Positions 1 through 6,385 of a DNA stretch of 10,316 nucleotides are shown piece by piece. Below the pieces are notes generated by a model. It was not told the origin of the DNA. It saw nothing but the letters and a program-made list of their open reading frames with translations, and did no database searches. The translations under genes were made by a program, and so were the position numbers. Origin of the DNA: an uncultured Eubacteriales bacterium (GTDB lineage Bacteria > Bacillota > Clostridia > Oscillospirales > CAG-272); contig URSW01000038.1 in assembly GCA_900550625.1 (NCBI GenBank), positions 1 to 10,316 of the forward strand. Direction: 5' to 3'. Within the stretch, counting starts at the first letter, position 1. Every line of letters starts with the position of its first letter.

Positions 1-390
1 AGATGGTAGGATGCTTGCGATCCCGCCGCGGTAGATCTCGGAGAAGTAGCATGCATAATTGATTATGAAAGCTACCATGAGAGCGAGGAATCGGTCGAAT
101 ACCTTCCATGAAGCAAGAAATGCAATGAATGGGGAGGTCGAGCCGAGTCCCTGCGCCCAGGTACCGATCAGACCGGGACCGTAATAAACGGTTATGAGCT
201 GAAGCATGAGCGGCGTACCGCGTATTACCCACACGATGAACTTGCATACATACTTGATCGGACGGAAGCGGCTCATTGAGCCGAATGCGATAATAAGTCC
301 GAGCGGAAGAGAGAATGCAAGAGTAAGAGCGAATACCTTGAAGGTCGTCCAGAATCCGACAAGAAGGTCGAGAGTTACCTTTATAAACAT
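1..390 (-). CDS. Polar amino-acid ABC transporter permease (C-terminus cut by window edge)
   Basis: Membrane subunit of an amino-acid importer of the His/Glu/Gln/cystine (HisM/GlnP) family. The minus strand reads 130 codons without a stop from an ATG at 390 to the window edge. It begins MFIKVTLDLLVGFWTTFKVF, and hydrophobic segments cover roughly residues 7-37, 50-70 and 100-117. Family hallmarks are RGTPLMLQL (57-65) and INYACYFSEIYRGGI (110-124), the start of the EAA loop that contacts the ATPase; the rest of that loop is outside the window. It follows the binding-protein gene by 24 nt. An AAAGGA sits upstream of the ATG at rather long spacing, and no other in-frame start lies between the two genes. 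An ATPase gene would be expected further left. The exact substrate cannot be told from sequence. Confidence 0.93.
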   Translation of the reverse strand, partial: MFIKVTLDLLVGFWTTFKVFALTLAFSLPLGLIIAFGSMSRFRPIKYVCKFIVWVIRGTPLMLQLITVYYGPGLIGTWAQGLGSTSPFIAFLASWKVFDRFLALMVAFIINYACYFSEIYRGGIASILPS

Positions 391-414
391 TTGTCCGTTA
401 AGTCCTTTTGGGGA

Positions 415-1275
415 TTATTTCACAAGAGTGAGTGAATACTTTTCGGCAAGTCTGTCGAGTGTTCCGTCGGCGAGGAACTCGTCGAGGACTTCGTTGAACT
501 TCTCAACCATGTCGGAACCGGTTCTGAAGGATACACCGTATTCCTCGCTGGTAAGCTCGCAGGCGATCGCAAGATCCTTGTAGCTTGTGCCTTCGCCGGT
601 CATCGCATTTGCCATAGTTATGTCTATAACGCATGCGTCGGTGCTTCCTGATGCGACTTCCATGAGGGCGTCGCTCTGAGCAGTAACGCCGGTGGTGTTG
701 TAGGAAAGCTCTTTGAGTGCAGCCTCGCCCGCACTTCCGTTTTCAGCAGCAAAGGTGAGCTTGGAAAGATCTTCAACACGGGTGTACTCACCGGCCTTGT
801 CTGCCTTCATTACAACGACTTGAGCGTTCTTTACATATGCCTTTGATACGCTGGTGTTTTTCGTTGCGTCTTCGCTGATGGTCATTCCGTTCCAGATGCA
901 GTCGATTGCCTTGGACTTGAGCTCCGTGAAGCGGCTGTCCCACTCAATCGGGAGGAACTCCGCTTCAACACCGAGCTTTTCGCAGAACGCTTTTGCAAAC
1001 TCCGTGTCGAATCCGGTCCACTCACCGTCTTCCTGATAGTTCATCGGCTTGTATTCCGTAATACCGATGACAAGCTTTTTCTTTCCGGTGATGTATGCGA
1101 GATCCGAAGAAGCATCGTCAGTGTTGTCGTCGGTGTTTGCTGCGGTGTCGTTTCCGGATACCGCAGGTTTTCCGGGGTCCTTATCTGCGAGATCATCGGA
1201 GGATTTGCCTGTGCATGATGCAAATACTGTGCAGAGCATAAGTGCGCCGAGAATAAGAGCTATAATACGTTTCAT
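415..1275 (-). CDS. Amino-acid ABC transporter substrate-binding lipoprotein (SBP family 3)
   Basis: Extracellular receptor that captures a polar amino acid and passes it to the adjacent permease. The 286-residue reading uses the ATG at 1275, which has AAGGAG about ten bases upstream. An in-frame ATG at 1353 would add 26 residues that are basic, not signal-like, and overlap the promoter. Residues 1-21 are a lipoprotein signal with the box FASC, making Cys21 the lipidated residue (Phe at -3 is tolerated rather than ideal). A D/S/T-rich linker covers about 22-58. The SBP_bac_3 domain starts near residue 64: KLVIGITEYKPMNY, then GFDTEFAKAFCEKLG, DSRFTELKSKAIDCIWNGMTIS and a C-terminal helix ending YSLTLVK. 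Length is typical for the family. It is first in a minus-strand transporter operon. The ligand (cystine, Gln, Arg or similar) is unresolved. Confidence 0.95.
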   Translation of the reverse strand: MKRIIALILGALMLCTVFASCTGKSSDDLADKDPGKPAVSGNDTAANTDDNTDDASSDLAYITGKKKLVIGITEYKPMNYQEDGEWTGFDTEFAKAFCEKLGVEAEFLPIEWDSRFTELKSKAIDCIWNGMTISEDATKNTSVSKAYVKNAQVVVMKADKAGEYTRVEDLSKLTFAAENGSAGEAALKELSYNTTGVTAQSDALMEVASGSTDACVIDITMANAMTGEGTSYKDLAIACELTSEEYGVSFRTGSDMVEKFNEVLDEFLADGTLDRLAEKYSLTLVK

Positions 1276-1338
1276 TGTTTTTTCTCTCCTTGAGTTGATT
1301 AATTTCACCGCGCGCTTTACTGTGCTGCGGATGTTTAT

Positions 1339-1367
1339 ATTATACATCATCAATTTAATTTAGTAAA
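1339..1367 (-). promoter_or_regulatory. Putative sigma-A promoter of the amino-acid transporter operon
   Basis: On the minus strand a perfect TATAAT (1339-1344) is preceded by a 17-bp spacer and TTTACT (1362-1367), which matches four of six -35 bases. It lies about 65 bases upstream of the binding-protein ATG and points toward it. The -35 box overlaps the inverted repeat at 1350-1379. Confidence 0.6.
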
Positions 1368-1379
1368 GTGCTAAATTGA
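1350..1379. promoter_or_regulatory. Inverted repeat overlapping the transporter -35 box (possible operator)
   Basis: TCAATTTA (1350-1357) is repeated inverted as TAAATTGA (1372-1379). A second nested pair, AATTTAG (1357-1363) and CTAAATT (1371-1377), shares the region. The element covers the -35 side of the transporter promoter, a usual place for a repressor. The binding factor is unknown, and the high A+T content makes chance repeats more likely. Confidence 0.35.
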
Positions 1380-1475
1380 AAAAACATTGGAATGAATTTC
1401 ACTTTTTTTCTGTGCACTTTTATCATTTCTTCGCTGTTTTGTCCTTCGAAGGGGCTCTTTAATAGGTAAAGTGTA

Positions 1476-1503
1476 TTGACAAATTCCGCTGAAATGATAT
1501 AAT
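1476..1503 (+). promoter_or_regulatory. Sigma-A promoter of the alpha-galactosidase operon
   Basis: Perfect TTGACA (1476-1481) and perfect TATAAT (1498-1503) with a 16-bp spacer, about 36 bases before the alpha-galactosidase ATG and reading toward it. It is divergent from the transporter promoter. Confidence 0.8.
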
Positions 1504-1524
1504 AAAAGTGTTATATTTTTATTA
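1500..1524. promoter_or_regulatory. Inverted repeat at the alpha-galactosidase transcription start (possible operator)
   Basis: TAATAAAA (1500-1507) and TTTTATTA (1517-1524) form an 8-bp inverted repeat with a 9-bp spacer. It covers the end of the -10 box and the likely start site, just before the ribosome binding site AAGGA. That position fits a repressor operator, but the arms are pure A+T and may be chance. Confidence 0.3.
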
Positions 1525-1539
1525 AGGACGGTTTGAAAA

Positions 1540-2676
1540 ATGCTTGCACAAACTCCCCCTATGGGATGGAATTCATGGAATACCTTCGGCTCGAATATAA
1601 ATGAGCAGCTTATATTTGAAATTGCCGACGCTATGGTCGATAAGGGATACCGTGACGCCGGTTACGAATACCTCGTTATCGATGACTGCTGGTCATGCCG
1701 CGAGCGCGACCGCAGCGGAAAGCTCGTCGCCGATCCCGAAAAATTCCCGCACGGAATGAAGTACGTTGCGGATTACGTTCATTCAAAGGGACTCAAATTC
1801 GGTATGTATTCGGCTGCCGGAATTATGACTTGCGCCGGCTATCCCGGAAGCTACGGTCACGAGTATCAGGATGCGCATACCTTCGCGGAATGGGGCGTTG
1901 ACTACCTCAAATACGACCTCTGCCATTATCCGGGCAGCGGAGATGTACGCAATTCCTACCTTACTATGAGCATGGCGCTCCGCTCTACCGGACGCGAGAT
2001 CCTTTTTGCGGGATGCACCTGCGGGACATATGATCCTTGGGATTGGATGCGTTCGATCGGTGCGCATATGTACCGCAGCCATGCCGATATCACCGATGAA
2101 TATGAGGCATTCCGCTATATTGCGCAGACTCAGCTTCCGAACTTCAAGTATTCCGGTCCCGGATGCTTCAACGATATGGATATGCTCGTCGTCGGAATGG
2201 GCGGCGAAGGCAACGTAAGTCACACGGGCGGATGCACCGATGAAGAATATCTCATGCATTTCTCTCTTTGGTGTCTGTGGGGCACGCCCCTCATGATGGG
2301 TGCGGATATAAGAAATGTAAACGAGTACTGCCGCAGCGTCATGCTCAACCGCGAGCTTATCGCTCTCAATCAGGATCCCGACGCAAGAGCGCCTTTCTAT
2401 GAGGAGAAGCAGCGCTACGCATCCAAGGCGAGAATGGGACTTCTCAAATTCCTTGCAAACGGCGAGATCGTGATCGCTTATTATAACTTTGATATCAATC
2501 CTCTTCAGGTGCTTCTGTATTTCGACGATTACGGAATTCCCGGAGGCAGCAACTACGGACTTGAGCTCACCGACATTCTCACCGGTGAGAATATCGGCGT
2601 AAAGTTTGACTGCTATAATCCCACGCTGCCCGGACGTTCCTTCAAGATTTATAAGGCGAAGTTTGTTGAAAGATGA
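1540..2676 (+). CDS. Alpha-galactosidase, glycoside hydrolase family 27
   Basis: Retaining glycosidase that should release terminal alpha-linked galactose from sugars such as raffinose or melibiose; 378 residues. There is no signal peptide, so it acts in the cytoplasm. Family motifs are visible in order: PPMGWNSWN (6-14), GYEYLVIDDCW (41-51), MYSAAGIMTCAG (89-100), YLKYDLC with nucleophile Asp126 (122-128), YRSHADI with Arg179 and predicted acid/base Asp183, and NDMDML (211-216). Assignments are by alignment from memory to human GLA Asp170, Arg227, Asp231 and Asp266. After about residue 295 comes a short beta-rich C-terminal domain. Human Glu203 and Leu206, which read the sugar 2-position, align with Thr160 and Thr163, so alpha-GalNAc activity cannot be excluded. 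The start has AAGGA about 11 bases upstream. It is first gene of a four-gene operon, and its stop overlaps the next start. Confidence 0.95.
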   Translation: MLAQTPPMGWNSWNTFGSNINEQLIFEIADAMVDKGYRDAGYEYLVIDDCWSCRERDRSGKLVADPEKFPHGMKYVADYVHSKGLKFGMYSAAGIMTCAGYPGSYGHEYQDAHTFAEWGVDYLKYDLCHYPGSGDVRNSYLTMSMALRSTGREILFAGCTCGTYDPWDWMRSIGAHMYRSHADITDEYEAFRYIAQTQLPNFKYSGPGCFNDMDMLVVGMGGEGNVSHTGGCTDEEYLMHFSLWCLWGTPLMMGADIRNVNEYCRSVMLNRELIALNQDPDARAPFYEEKQRYASKARMGLLKFLANGEIVIAYYNFDINPLQVLLYFDDYGIPGGSNYGLELTDILTGENIGVKFDCYNPTLPGRSFKIYKAKFVER

Positions 2677-2873
2677 ACGAAGATTATTGCATGGTCTGCA
2701 AAAGAAAGCTTGAGCGCGACGAAATAGCGCTTCACAAAAAGCTTGTGAACCGTGGCGCGCATGAATTCATGTGCATAACCTGCCTCGGAAAGCATTTCGA
2801 CGTCAGCGAGGAGCGTCTGCGCGAGAAAATACAGCATTTCAAGGACAGCGGCTGTACACTTTTCTTTATCTGA
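2673..2873 (+). CDS. Small CxxC-CxxC (zinc-ribbon-like) protein of unknown function
   Basis: A 66-residue protein with two paired cysteine motifs, CMVC (Cys6, Cys9) and CITC (Cys34, Cys37), 24 residues apart. This spacing suits a four-cysteine zinc site. A fifth cysteine is Cys61 in SGCTLFFI. The middle is charged and probably helical. There is no signal peptide or membrane segment, so it should be cytoplasmic. The ATG overlaps the alpha-galactosidase stop as ATGA and has no strong ribosome binding site of its own, which suggests translational coupling. I do not recognise a named family with certainty. The regular cysteine spacing, operon position and conserved-looking composition argue for a real gene. 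A nucleic-acid or protein-binding role is a guess from the fold only. Confidence 0.75.
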   Translation: MNEDYCMVCKRKLERDEIALHKKLVNRGAHEFMCITCLGKHFDVSEERLREKIQHFKDSGCTLFFI

Positions 2874-2891
2874 TATCCGGAAGGAGGGCAT

Positions 2892-3686
2892 ATGGCGGAA
2901 GAAAAAAAGGTTTTGTTTTCAAAATCGTTTCGCGGCTACAGCCGAAAAGATGTAAACTCATATATTATAGAAGAAAACAAGCGTTTTTCCGAGAAGGAAG
3001 AGCGTATGAGGACGGAGAATGAGAAGCTTTGTGCCCGTGTTTCGGAGCTTGAGGGGAAGATTTCTTCACTGAATGATACCGCGAATGAAATGGAACGGGA
3101 GTATTCGGCTTCTCTTGCCGATAAGAGCAAGGAGATTTCCCGTCTCATGAATGAGCTTGGCACATCGCGCTCACATTTCGAAGCTGAGTGCGCGAGATTT
3201 TCCGAGGAGACAAAACGTCTTTCCGATCTCGGAGCGGAGGAAAAGTCACGCTGCGAGGAAGAGATTGAATCTCTTAAAAGAGAGCTTGAAGCACGTCAGG
3301 CGGAGCATGAAAAAGAGCTTGAATCTCTCAAAGGCGATCTTGAGAAAAGTCGGATCGAGCATGATAACGAGCTCCTTTCTCTCAAAAGAAATTTCGAGAG
3401 AAAAGAGGCGGAGCGCGAAGAAGAATTTGTTTCCCTCGCATACAGGATGAAGAACAAAATGGCGCTCAGACTCAGGGAGTTCACCAAAAAGTGTCTGCGC
3501 GAGGTCATGCGCGGCGTCGGCGACATAAAGAAAAACGCGGATGCGTATGCAAGAGAATCCGATGAGCGCGTCTGCCGCATAAACGAAGGAATAGATGCCT
3601 ATGAGGAGCAGATGAAGGACGAGGTAAGAAAGCTTCTCGACGACTATAAGAATTCCTCGGACGTGTTCGGTGCCGACGATGAGTGA
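2892..3686 (+). CDS. DivIVA-like coiled-coil protein with 18-residue repeats
   Basis: A 264-residue cytoplasmic protein. Residues 9-25 (FSKSFRGYSRKDVNSYI) resemble the DivIVA/GpsB N-terminal membrane-targeting motif, where F-x-x-x-F-R-G-Y followed by D/E-V-N/D-x-F/Y is typical. Known DivIVA proteins bind curved membrane at poles and septa and recruit division or wall-synthesis partners. Almost everything after residue 26 is charged helix predicted to form a coiled coil. Residues 126-179 contain three consecutive 18-residue units beginning ESLK, ESLK and LSLK. The C-terminal part (about 185-264) is less repetitive. A strong AAGGAGGG precedes the ATG closely. The gene follows the CxxC protein by 18 nt and overlaps the regulator gene by 8 nt. 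It is unlikely to be the main DivIVA, which usually sits with ylm/sep genes and is shorter. Confidence 0.75.
   Translation: MAEEKKVLFSKSFRGYSRKDVNSYIIEENKRFSEKEERMRTENEKLCARVSELEGKISSLNDTANEMEREYSASLADKSKEISRLMNELGTSRSHFEAECARFSEETKRLSDLGAEEKSRCEEEIESLKRELEARQAEHEKELESLKGDLEKSRIEHDNELLSLKRNFERKEAEREEEFVSLAYRMKNKMALRLREFTKKCLREVMRGVGDIKKNADAYARESDERVCRINEGIDAYEEQMKDEVRKLLDDYKNSSDVFGADDE
3267..3428 (+). repeat. Three tandem 54-bp units encoding 18-residue coiled-coil repeats
   Basis: Within the DivIVA-like gene, units 3267-3320, 3321-3374 and 3375-3428 encode ESLKRELEARQAEHEKEL, ESLKGDLEKSRIEHDNEL and LSLKRNFERKEAEREEEF. A partial fourth unit begins VSLA. Shared positions are xSLK at the start, acidic/basic alternation, and E-H/R-x-x-E at the end. 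A period of 18 equals a heptad plus a hendecad, which fits a continuous coiled coil. DNA divergence between units suggests an old duplication. Confidence 0.7.
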
Positions 3687-4572
3687 TATTGTGACCGGGC
3701 GTATCGGCGCGCGGATCAGGGAGTGCAGGCTTGCCGCCGGAATGACGCAGGAGGAGCTTGCCGGAGATATCATAACCCGGAATATGCTCAGCATGATCGA
3801 ATCCGGCAAATCCACTCCGTCTCTCGAGACACTGAGCAAGATCTGCGCAAGGCTCGGTGTTTCGGTTAGCCGGATATTTGCCGACGAACGGGAAGACGCG
3901 ATATTCAGAAAAGGGAAGATTATCGATTCGTTCAGAGCGCTTTTCAGGGAAAAGCGTTATTCCGAGCTTGCGGACGAGGCGGAACGGGTGCAGGTCTTCG
4001 ATGAAGAGATACTCACGCTTCTTGCATATTCCTATATCGGAATTGCTGCCGAACTGCTTGTGCAGTGTAAGCCGATGACGGCAAAAGTGTATTTTGACAA
4101 AGCGCTTGATGCGTCGGAAAACACATCGGCAAGGGCGTATGCCGAAAACACTGTGCGCTTTGCAAATCTTCTTTATGAATCCGCGACAAACCGCAATATT
4201 TCACCTGAGCTGTGCGAGCAGATGAATTTTTCGCCGAGCGCAGTCCCTCCGGAGATTTTCGCATATCTTTCGGCTCTTCGGTTTTTCGAAAACGGCGAGA
4301 ACGAATATGCAGAGGCGATCGAACGTTCCGGACTTGTCTCGTCGGAGCAGTATCTTCTTCATCTCAGGGGCGGGGCGATGTATTCGGCGGGTAATCTTGA
4401 ATCTGCGCTGGCGTTTTTTGTAAAAGCCGCCGATTCGGAGCCAAAGGGCTTCTTCTCGTTGCTGCGGATTTATACCGATATCGAGCTTTGCGCTCAGCGT
4501 ATCGGAAATTACGAAATCGCGTACAAGTATTCGGCAAAGCACATAGCACTAGTCGAAAATTTCGGAAAATAA
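3679..4572 (+). CDS. XRE-family transcriptional regulator with TPR-like helical C-terminal domain
   Basis: A 297-residue predicted DNA-binding regulator. Residues 7-65 form a Cro/C1-type helix-turn-helix: IGARIRECRLAAGMTQEELA, then NMLSMIESGKSTPSLETLSKIC and a final helix LGVSVSRIF. The remaining 230 residues are helical and rich in Ala, Glu, Tyr and Leu (for example AKVYFDKALDASENTSARAY and ESALAFFVKAADSEP), like the TPR sensor domains of Rgg/PlcR-type regulators. That resemblance is in architecture only; peptide sensing is inference. I chose the ATG at 3679, which overlaps the preceding stop as ATGAGTGA. A GTG three codons upstream is possible, and neither has a good ribosome binding site, which fits translational coupling. 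It is the last gene of the operon, before a hairpin, and 109 bases before the promoter of the secreted protease operon, so it could control that operon, its own, or both. Confidence 0.88.
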   Translation: MSDIVTGRIGARIRECRLAAGMTQEELAGDIITRNMLSMIESGKSTPSLETLSKICARLGVSVSRIFADEREDAIFRKGKIIDSFRALFREKRYSELADEAERVQVFDEEILTLLAYSYIGIAAELLVQCKPMTAKVYFDKALDASENTSARAYAENTVRFANLLYESATNRNISPELCEQMNFSPSAVPPEIFAYLSALRFFENGENEYAEAIERSGLVSSEQYLLHLRGGAMYSAGNLESALAFFVKAADSEPKGFFSLLRIYTDIELCAQRIGNYEIAYKYSAKHIALVENFGK

Positions 4573-4580
4573 AAAAATTA

Positions 4581-4628
4581 AAATAAAGGCTGTAAAGCGG
4601 AGAATGATCTGCTTTGCAGTCTTTATTT
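4581..4628. terminator. Hairpin terminator after the alpha-galactosidase/XRE operon
   Basis: An 18-bp stem (arms 4581-4598 and 4611-4628, with two G-U pairs) encloses a 12-nt loop, nine bases after the regulator stop. The 3' arm ends CTTTATTT, so the U-rich part lies mostly inside the stem and the tail is not a clean run of T. Confidence 0.7.
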
Positions 4629-4680
4629 ATTTTCCGAAAAATACTATAAAAGCTTTTAATACAAAATAATGGAAAACCTA

Positions 4681-4709
4681 TTGACAAATATACATAAAAA
4701 GGATATAAT
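4681..4709 (+). promoter_or_regulatory. Sigma-A promoter of the secreted protease operon
   Basis: Perfect TTGACA (4681-4686), 17-bp spacer and perfect TATAAT (4704-4709), about 120 bases upstream of the protease ATG. The sequence downstream is homologous to that after the promoter at 6657-6685. Confidence 0.82.
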
Positions 4710-4828
4710 TGTAATGTAATGGAAATAAAATATAAAAACGAGTCGAAAGGAAGGTGGTTCCGTTGAGATAGGCTGTACGGTAAACCAAGATCATTAAAAT
4801 TATATTTTACAGAAAAAGGGTATGGAAC
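4710..4828 (+). promoter_or_regulatory. Leader of the secreted protease operon, homologous to the leader at 6686
   Basis: The roughly 115-nt untranslated leader contains ATGTAATG-like sequence directly after the -10 box, an AATATAAAA-type stretch, and GGAAGGTGGTTCCG at 4749-4762. These align almost without gaps with the leader beginning at 6686, where the corresponding motif AGAAGATGATTCCG lies at 6724-6737. A possible imperfect hairpin joins GGTTCCG (4756-4762) to CGG-TA-AACC just downstream. I recognise no known riboswitch. The ribosome binding site before the protease start is weak (AAAAAGGG at long spacing). Confidence 0.5.
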
Positions 4829-5572
4829 ATGAAAAAGAAAATCTTTAAAATGCTGTCTTTCTTAATACCTTTTGTCGTGCTGCTCGAGTGCGGATCGACC
4901 GCCTCTTTTGCAGCCTCCGGCAAAGCGTATATTTTCACATTTGACACATACGATCTCAATTCACGCGAAGCCGGAGGTCAGGAGTCGCTCGGCTATTTGT
5001 GGAATATGGGATATGACGCCGGAGAATATTTGAACAACAGTGCAGCTGATGCATATTCCGTGATGGCAAATGCAAAGATCCTCGTTATATCAAGCCACGG
5101 CAACCCCGGAAAGATCCGCATGGGTACATATGAAAACCGGTCGTTTCTCTGCGGAGACAGTTGGGGTCTCTATTACGGCGGCGGTGACCGTCAGATCTAT
5201 GGACTTACAAGACACGCTTTGTCCGGAGTGCGGCTTGTAATGTATGTGGCATGCAATACGGGCACAACTCCCGCACCGGTTGCGGATTCCACTCAGGCTA
5301 CCGGTTACAGATATCCCGCCAACCTGTGCAGCGCAACATACGGACACGGCGGCGCGCAGTGCGTTATCGGCTGGAAGGGTGAGATACCGAGTGCTTCATG
5401 CGATCAGTGGGTAATAAATGTCTTCAAGTTCAGCGATGCAAATCATTATACCTTGGCGAAAGCCCTTGAGTATGCTGATTTTTGGTATAAATTCGTATAC
5501 GGAACAGAGAATTATGACAGAATGGCAAATCGTTTCCTCAAAGGTAATACGACTCAGAGCCTTTATCAGTAA
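4829..5572 (+). CDS. Secreted caspase/CHAT-like (clan CD) cysteine protease-like protein
   Basis: A 247-residue protein predicted to be exported and to hydrolyse peptide bonds with a His/Cys dyad. Residues 1-28 are a Sec signal (basic MKKKIFK, hydrophobic core, ASFA before the likely cut). Cys21 in LLEC is not a good lipobox because Glu precedes it. The mature part opens with a strand KAYIFTFDTYD. It then has ILVISSHGNPGKIRM, with predicted catalytic His90, and LVMYVACNTG, with predicted catalytic Cys142. GGAQCVIGWKGEIPSASCDQ (174-193) and a Leu/Ala-rich helix follow. This strand-H-strand-C order and the wording of the motifs match clan CD folds (caspase, CHAT, gingipain, clostripain). No propeptide or accessory domain is seen, which is short for the class. 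The partner gene begins 15 nt downstream. Substrate and S1 preference are unknown. Confidence 0.75.
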   Translation: MKKKIFKMLSFLIPFVVLLECGSTASFAASGKAYIFTFDTYDLNSREAGGQESLGYLWNMGYDAGEYLNNSAADAYSVMANAKILVISSHGNPGKIRMGTYENRSFLCGDSWGLYYGGGDRQIYGLTRHALSGVRLVMYVACNTGTTPAPVADSTQATGYRYPANLCSATYGHGGAQCVIGWKGEIPSASCDQWVINVFKFSDANHYTLAKALEYADFWYKFVYGTENYDRMANRFLKGNTTQSLYQ

Positions 5573-5587
5573 TATAGGAGATGTAAC

Positions 5588-6385
5588 ATGAAAAATTTAA
5601 TTACGGTTATTGCGGTTATTATGCTTGCTGGCGCTCTCATGGCTGGTACCGTTTTCGCACTTTCGGCGAACGGCACCGAGACAGATATGGAGAATATGGA
5701 AATCGAAAACGGAGCGGAATTTGTGCGCAGTGATATTGAAAGGGAAATCAGCTTTTCAAGCGCGGCTTGCACCGACGGAAACAGAATAAGTGTTATTTAT
5801 GATAAGTCGATCGCCGTATCCGACGATATCATTGATATATATGCCGACGCCGAAAGCAATCAATACCTTTTCAACGGCGGCAGGCTGACGGGCTTTTTGG
5901 ATGATTCAGCCGGTTCTTCCGAGAACGTGACGCACAGGATCACCCTTGACGAGGCCGGCGACATCGCCGACGGTATCGTCGCATCCCTCGGACTCGGCAC
6001 TTATCCCGAGCGCAGCGGGAGCTTCCTTGAAGTTCATAACACTTACTCCTTCGGATATTCCCGCGCCGTGCGCGGCTTTGCGATAGATGATGAAATCCTC
6101 GTTGAGATCACCCTCGACGGCGAGCTTTATAACTATGTTGTGCGAAATAACGGAAAGTTCGACAGCTTCGATCCCTCACTCCTTGACGGAATTACGGACG
6201 AATCGCTTGCAGTGTATGCGAGAGAGCAGGCAGAGGTGCTGTATTCCGGAATAAGCGGATTTAACGTTCAATATGTAAAGGTGTGCGCTGACACCGACGG
6301 AAAGTATTATATTTCTGTTACGGCTTCCATGAAAGATTCCGACGGTCTGAGCTTTATGGACAGCTTCAGATACGATATCGGCTGA
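5588..6385 (+). CDS. Secreted partner protein A (PepSY/YcdB-like, paralogue of 6866-7669)
   Basis: A 265-residue exported protein of unknown function. Residues 1-24 form a Sec signal ending VFA. The mature part has a charged N-terminus containing EFVRSDIEREISFS (44-57). A strongly conserved core runs HRITLDEAGDIADGIVASLG (116-135), YPERSG, NTYSFGYSRAVRGF and DDEILVEITLDGEL. A C-terminal part ends SFRYDIG. The order helix, then aromatic strand with Arg, then DGEL strand weakly resembles YcdB/PepSY-type domains, some of which occur in protease propeptides. That is a structural impression, not a family assignment. Cys61 and Cys233 match cysteines in the paralogue and could form a disulfide outside the cell. 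AGGAG lies seven bases before the ATG. The 15-nt gap after the protease gene indicates cotranscription, so it may be an inhibitor, chaperone or substrate of that protease. Confidence 0.72.
   Translation: MKNLITVIAVIMLAGALMAGTVFALSANGTETDMENMEIENGAEFVRSDIEREISFSSAACTDGNRISVIYDKSIAVSDDIIDIYADAESNQYLFNGGRLTGFLDDSAGSSENVTHRITLDEAGDIADGIVASLGLGTYPERSGSFLEVHNTYSFGYSRAVRGFAIDDEILVEITLDGELYNYVVRNNGKFDSFDPSLLDGITDESLAVYAREQAEVLYSGISGFNVQYVKVCADTDGKYYISVTASMKDSDGLSFMDSFRYDIG

Noticed and set aside
1276..1353. Upstream in-frame ATG codons that would extend the binding protein by 26 residues
   Set aside because: The extension would cover the promoter region, has no ribosome binding site and would hide the lipoprotein signal; the ATG at 1275 has AAGGAG.
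3670..3681. GTG at 3670 as the start of the XRE regulator
   Set aside because: It adds only three residues; the ATG at 3679 overlaps the preceding stop in a typical coupling arrangement and begins right before the helix-turn-helix.
3246..3839. Minus-strand open frame opposite the DivIVA-like gene
   Set aside because: Mirror of the repetitive Glu/Lys-rich coding sequence; no start signal or motif.
4710..4828. Possible cyclic-di-GMP or other riboswitch in the protease leader (GTACGGTAAACC resembled part of GEMM)
   Set aside because: The other conserved GEMM segments are absent in this leader and in its homologue at 6686.
4829..4900. Protease as a lipoprotein through Cys21 (LLEC)
   Set aside because: Glu at the -1 position does not fit a lipobox; ASFA further on is a good signal peptidase I site.
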